A stretch of 8,363 nucleotides of DNA from Clostridium sp. UBA1056 (GTDB lineage: Bacteria > Bacillota > Clostridia > Clostridiales > Clostridiaceae). Position 1 is the stretch's first letter. Each line of letters opens with the position of its first letter. The position numbers and the translations under genes were made by a program. The stretch is from the NCBI GenBank assembly GCA_002316385.1, contig DCDL01000064.1, positions 28,080-36,442 on the forward strand, in the 5' to 3' direction. The notes beneath the pieces were generated by a model, which was not told the DNA's origin, did no database searches, and was given only the letters and a program-made list of their open reading frames with translations. Positions 5,807-8,363 of the stretch are shown piece after piece.

Positions 5807-6658
5807 TTACTTTCTTTTAATAAAAAATAGCGCCAAGGCCCCTTGCCCTGAATGGGTACCCACTGCTGTACCTATCTCATTGATAATTATTTTATTTGTA
5901 CCTAATTCAGATTTTATTAACTTTGCTGCTTGATTAGCAGCATCTAAATCATTTGCATGAGAAAGAGCTATTTCATATTTAGGGTCTAAATCTCTAGTTT
6001 TCATTATGTCTATCACATGCTTCAAAGCCTTATTCCTACCTCTAGCCTTGCCACAAGGTTCAAGAGCTCCATCTACCAATGTTATAATTGGTTTAAGTCC
6101 AAGAACATGACTAACAATAGCCTTTCCAGAAGATATTCTTCCTCCACGCTTTAACATATCCACTGTATCCATTACAATTAAAGTTTCTAATCTTCCTATT
6201 AAATCATTTATTTCATCTAATATTTTCTCTACAGAATATCCTTTATCTCTCATATCTGCGGCTACAGTTGCTAAACATCCAAAACCTCCAGTGGCTACAA
6301 GAGTATCCACAACGAAAATATTTTCACTGCCTTCTTCTAAATGCATCCTGGCTATATTGGCTGAACTGTTTGTCCCAGATAACTTACTAGAACAAGTAAG
6401 ACAAATAACTTTATTACCTTTGTCTAATTCTTTCCTAAAAAACTTTTCAAATTCATAAGGAGTAACTTGTGAAGTTTTAACTGTAGTATCCTTATGTTTT
6501 ATTGCTTCATAAAATTCCTCATTTGATAAATCGATTTTGTCCTTATATACATGTCCATTTAAATCCACCAACAATGATAAAAATTCTATGTTTCTTTTCT
6601 TCATATATTCCACGGTTAAATCTACAGAACTGTCACATAGTATTGTTATATTATTCAT
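5807..6658 (-). CDS. DegV/FakB-family fatty-acid-binding protein
   Basis: A 283-residue DegV protein of full family length. Characteristic motifs are the N-terminal DSSVDL (9-14), TSQVTP (62-67), SSKLSGT (90-96), DTVDMLKRGGRIS (164-176) and the C-terminal GTHSGQGALALFF (267-279), where most members have GTHxGPGA. DegV proteins bind a fatty acid in a buried pocket. Those that act as FakB present it to the kinase FakA, which makes acyl-phosphate for phospholipid synthesis. No fakA is in the window, so kinase partnership is family inference. The ribosome binding site is a run of seven Gs (6671-6665), 6 nt before ATG. It has a good promoter of its own and is separated from the upstream MocR gene by a weak terminator, so it is probably monocistronic. 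Confidence 0.92.
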   Translation of the reverse strand: MNNITILCDSSVDLTVEYMKKRNIEFLSLLVDLNGHVYKDKIDLSNEEFYEAIKHKDTTVKTSQVTPYEFEKFFRKELDKGNKVICLTCSSKLSGTNSSANIARMHLEEGSENIFVVDTLVATGGFGCLATVAADMRDKGYSVEKILDEINDLIGRLETLIVMDTVDMLKRGGRISSGKAIVSHVLGLKPIITLVDGALEPCGKARGRNKALKHVIDIMKTRDLDPKYEIALSHANDLDAANQAAKLIKSELGTNKIIINEIGTAVGTHSGQGALALFFIKRK

Positions 6659-6702
6659 GTTAATCCCCCCCTAAATGCCTTTGATAAACAAAGTGTATTC
6701 GG

Positions 6703-6731
6703 ATTATATCATCTATTTCCCTATAATACAA
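6703..6731 (-). promoter_or_regulatory. Promoter of the DegV gene
   Basis: TTGTAT (6731-6726) and a perfect TATAAT (6708-6703) are spaced by 17 nt, with an added TGA before the -10. Transcription would start near 6696, giving a leader of about 38 nt. Confidence 0.75.
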
Positions 6732-6734
6732 CTG

Positions 6735-6765
6735 AAAAAGACATAATTATACATAGAACATTATG
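6735..6765 (-). terminator. Weak terminator after the MocR gene
   Basis: A 6-bp AT-rich stem CATAAT/ATTATG (6765-6760 with 6747-6742) with a 12-nt loop, followed by TCTTTTT on the minus strand, 7 nt past the stop codon. The stem is weak, so read-through into degV is possible. Confidence 0.35.
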
Positions 6766-6772
6766 GAATGAA

Positions 6773-8164
6773 TTATAGCTCATTCTTAAAGAATTCTTTT
6801 TCTAGTATTTTTAATGCTTTTTCAAAATTTTCTTCTGCCACTCCTGAACAAGATAGTAATAATCTTGGATATTTCTCCTCCTCATCTGTTTCAAATGTAC
6901 GTAATAAAACTCCTACTCTAGCACTTCTTTTTACTAACTCTTCAGCTGATAAATCACTTTTAACTTCCATCTGTATTAAAAATCCTCCAGAACCAGGTAT
7001 TGCAATTGCCCTATCTCCAAACACCCTATTAACTGCTATACACAATTGTTGGCTCTTAGTCATGTATAACTTTCTTGCTTTTCTGATTTGTCTAGCAAGA
7101 TGTCCATCGTTAATAAATTTGCATAGGGCAATTTGTTCAGTTTTTGACGCCGTTTGATTATAAACTCTTCCTCGCTTTTTATACACCTCAGTTAAATCTT
7201 TAGATAATACCATAAAACTAATTCTTAAAGATGGCATTAATAATCGTGAAAAAGTTCCCATATATACTACCTTATTTCCTCCATCTAATCCCTGGAGAGA
7301 TGGTACAGGACGACTATAATATCGAAATTCACTATCATAATCATCCTCAATTATTAAGCAATTCTCCCTTTGTGCAAATGCTAATAGTGCTAATCTAGTC
7401 TGTATTGGCATAACCTCTCCCCATGGTGTTATATGAGAAGGTGATGTGTAAATTAACTGCACTTTATCCTTTTTAAATTTTGATAAGTCTCTATCTATAC
7501 TCTTATATGTTCTAGTTATAAAGCCTCTATCTTCAAATACTGCCTTTCCTTGCTCAAAGCTAGCGCCTGTAAAAGACACTGATGACCTAACTCCAGTTAA
7601 TGAACATAAAATTTGCAGTAAACTCTGTACTCCTGCTCCAACTACAATTTGTTCTGGAGTGCAAATTACTCCTCTTCTCTCTGCTACATATTTAGATAAT
7701 ACTACTCTTAAATCATACTCTCCCTGAGGATCTCCATAGGATAAAAGTCGTTCTTCATTACGAAGTGCACTTTTTATATACCTACTCCATAAGTCAAAGT
7801 CGAAACTTTTATAATCCACTGCGTAGGTAGCAAAATCATATAAGGGTTTGTTTTCTTCTCTAGATTTACTATGTTGTACTGGCTCTACTCTGTGGATATC
7901 TTTATAATTTAGTTCACTTACATAAAATCCACTGCCTGGTCGTGAAGTAACATAACCTTCTGCTACTAATTGTAAGTATGCAGCCTCAACTGTTGTACGA
8001 CTTATCATCCTCTCCTTTGCACATCTACGAATGGATGGCAACTTACTTTCAGCTTTAAGCGTTCCTGATGATATAAGCTCTTTATAATGATTATATAGTT
8101 GAATGTATAGTGGTGTATCTGATGGATCATTAGGATTTATTATATTAGATTTAATTTCATTCAT
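6773..8164 (-). CDS. MocR-family regulator (GntR HTH + aminotransferase fold)
   Basis: A 463-residue protein. The ATG at 8164 is preferred because AAGGAG (8176-8171) lies 6 nt upstream; an in-frame ATG at 8188 has no ribosome binding site and adds only eight residues. Residues 18-84 are a GntR winged helix (PLYIQLYNHYKELI, then LPSIRRCAKE, RTTVEAAYLQL, GYVTSRPGSGFYV). Residues about 108-463 form a class-I aminotransferase fold with YGDPQGEYDLR (143-153), SPSHITPWG (241-249) and EDDYDSEFRY (273-282). In GTFSR (303-307) the last position is normally the lysine that binds PLP; here it is Arg307 (codon CGA at 7246-7244). MocR proteins sense PLP or amino-acid effectors, as GabR, PdxR and TauR do. 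The altered residue implies no internal aldimine, so the ligand is uncertain. The target genes are not evident; autoregulation is likely. Confidence 0.9.
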   Translation of the reverse strand: MNEIKSNIINPNDPSDTPLYIQLYNHYKELISSGTLKAESKLPSIRRCAKERMISRTTVEAAYLQLVAEGYVTSRPGSGFYVSELNYKDIHRVEPVQHSKSREENKPLYDFATYAVDYKSFDFDLWSRYIKSALRNEERLLSYGDPQGEYDLRVVLSKYVAERRGVICTPEQIVVGAGVQSLLQILCSLTGVRSSVSFTGASFEQGKAVFEDRGFITRTYKSIDRDLSKFKKDKVQLIYTSPSHITPWGEVMPIQTRLALLAFAQRENCLIIEDDYDSEFRYYSRPVPSLQGLDGGNKVVYMGTFSRLLMPSLRISFMVLSKDLTEVYKKRGRVYNQTASKTEQIALCKFINDGHLARQIRKARKLYMTKSQQLCIAVNRVFGDRAIAIPGSGGFLIQMEVKSDLSAEELVKRSARVGVLLRTFETDEEEKYPRLLLSCSGVAEENFEKALKILEKEFFKNEL

Positions 8165-8196
8165 AAAACTCTCCTTAAAACTGTCCATATTAAAAT

Positions 8197-8226
8197 TCTA
8201 TATTTTGTGCATTTCAACAACGACAA
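8197..8226 (-). promoter_or_regulatory. Possible promoter of the MocR gene
   Basis: TTGTCG (8226-8221) and TATAGA (8202-8197) on the minus strand, 18 nt apart, each match consensus at 4 of 6 positions. The start would be near 8190, about 25 nt before the preferred ATG. Chance occurrence in this AT-rich stretch is likely enough that I rate it low. Confidence 0.3.
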
Positions 8227-8312
8227 ATTCAATATATATTATATATAGGGACACCAATATATTCAAGTGCTTCTAAAAGCAGATAATAATTTCAAATTAT
8301 TCATTACCTAAT

Positions 8313-8326
8313 TTTGTTGCAACAAA
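8313..8326. promoter_or_regulatory. 14-bp palindrome upstream of the MocR gene
   Basis: TTTGTTGCAACAAA is a perfect palindrome about 150 bp upstream of the MocR start. A related half (TTGTTG on the minus strand) lies at 8220-8215 next to the possible promoter. It may be an operator for this or a neighbouring gene beyond the window edge. The remaining sequence between 8189 and 8363 shows an AT-rich alternating tract (8229-8246) and no gene. Confidence 0.3.
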
Positions 8327-8363
8327 GATTAAGGCATCTGAAAATAAATAATAAGTCAAAGAT

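Noticed and set aside
5739..5933. Plus-strand open frame of 64 codons
   Set aside because: It spans the terminator zone and the antisense of the DegV C-terminus and has no ribosome binding site.
6768..7157. Plus-strand open frame of 129 codons
   Set aside because: It is antisense to the MocR aminotransferase domain, with low-complexity Ser/Phe-rich composition typical of a shadow frame.
8165..8188. Upstream ATG start of the MocR gene
   Set aside because: No ribosome binding site precedes it; the AAGGAG six bases before the ATG at 8164 lies within this extension and decides the start.

Overview
The window looks like chromosome of a low-GC Gram-positive anaerobe of the Clostridium type. The DNA is very AT-rich. 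Genes carry strong AGGAGG-type ribosome binding sites and end at stem-loop/U-tract terminators. The set of a riboswitch-controlled FolT, a DegV protein, an ABC-F ATPase and a MocR regulator fits that group. No tRNA, rRNA, CRISPR array, transposase or phage gene is visible.

Layout from right to left (most genes are on the minus strand): a MocR/GntR-aminotransferase regulator (6773-8164) whose PLP lysine position is arginine; a DegV/FakB fatty-acid-binding protein with its own promoter (5807-6658); a two-hairpin terminator zone shared with the convergent plus-strand gene; a membrane-anchored S41-family peptidase (4311-5654, the only plus-strand gene); a divergent control region with a PerR/Fur-box-like palindrome; a 47-residue small protein (3975-4118); an unrecognised 100-residue protein (3561-3863); a THF riboswitch (3402-3497) in front of folT (2777-3343), the substrate-binding subunit of an ECF folate transporter; and an ABC-F ATPase of the ribosome-protection type (174-2072).

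The main point of interest is RNA-level control. The folT leader is a nearly textbook tetrahydrofolate riboswitch whose output hairpin buries the Shine-Dalgarno and is followed by eight U residues, so it could act on translation, transcription or both. The ABC-F gene has a leader of about 450 nt. It holds a good promoter, a six-codon upstream ORF with its own ribosome binding site, a second possible short ORF, an intrinsic terminator and a competing 8-nt pairing. This is the architecture of an antibiotic-sensing transcription attenuator and supports a role in ribosome protection.

The genes mostly appear to be separate transcription units, each with its own promoter and terminator. They do not form one pathway, and I see no multi-gene novel system. 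The items most likely to be undescribed are the exact leader of the ABC-F gene, the lysine-less MocR protein and the two small proteins.
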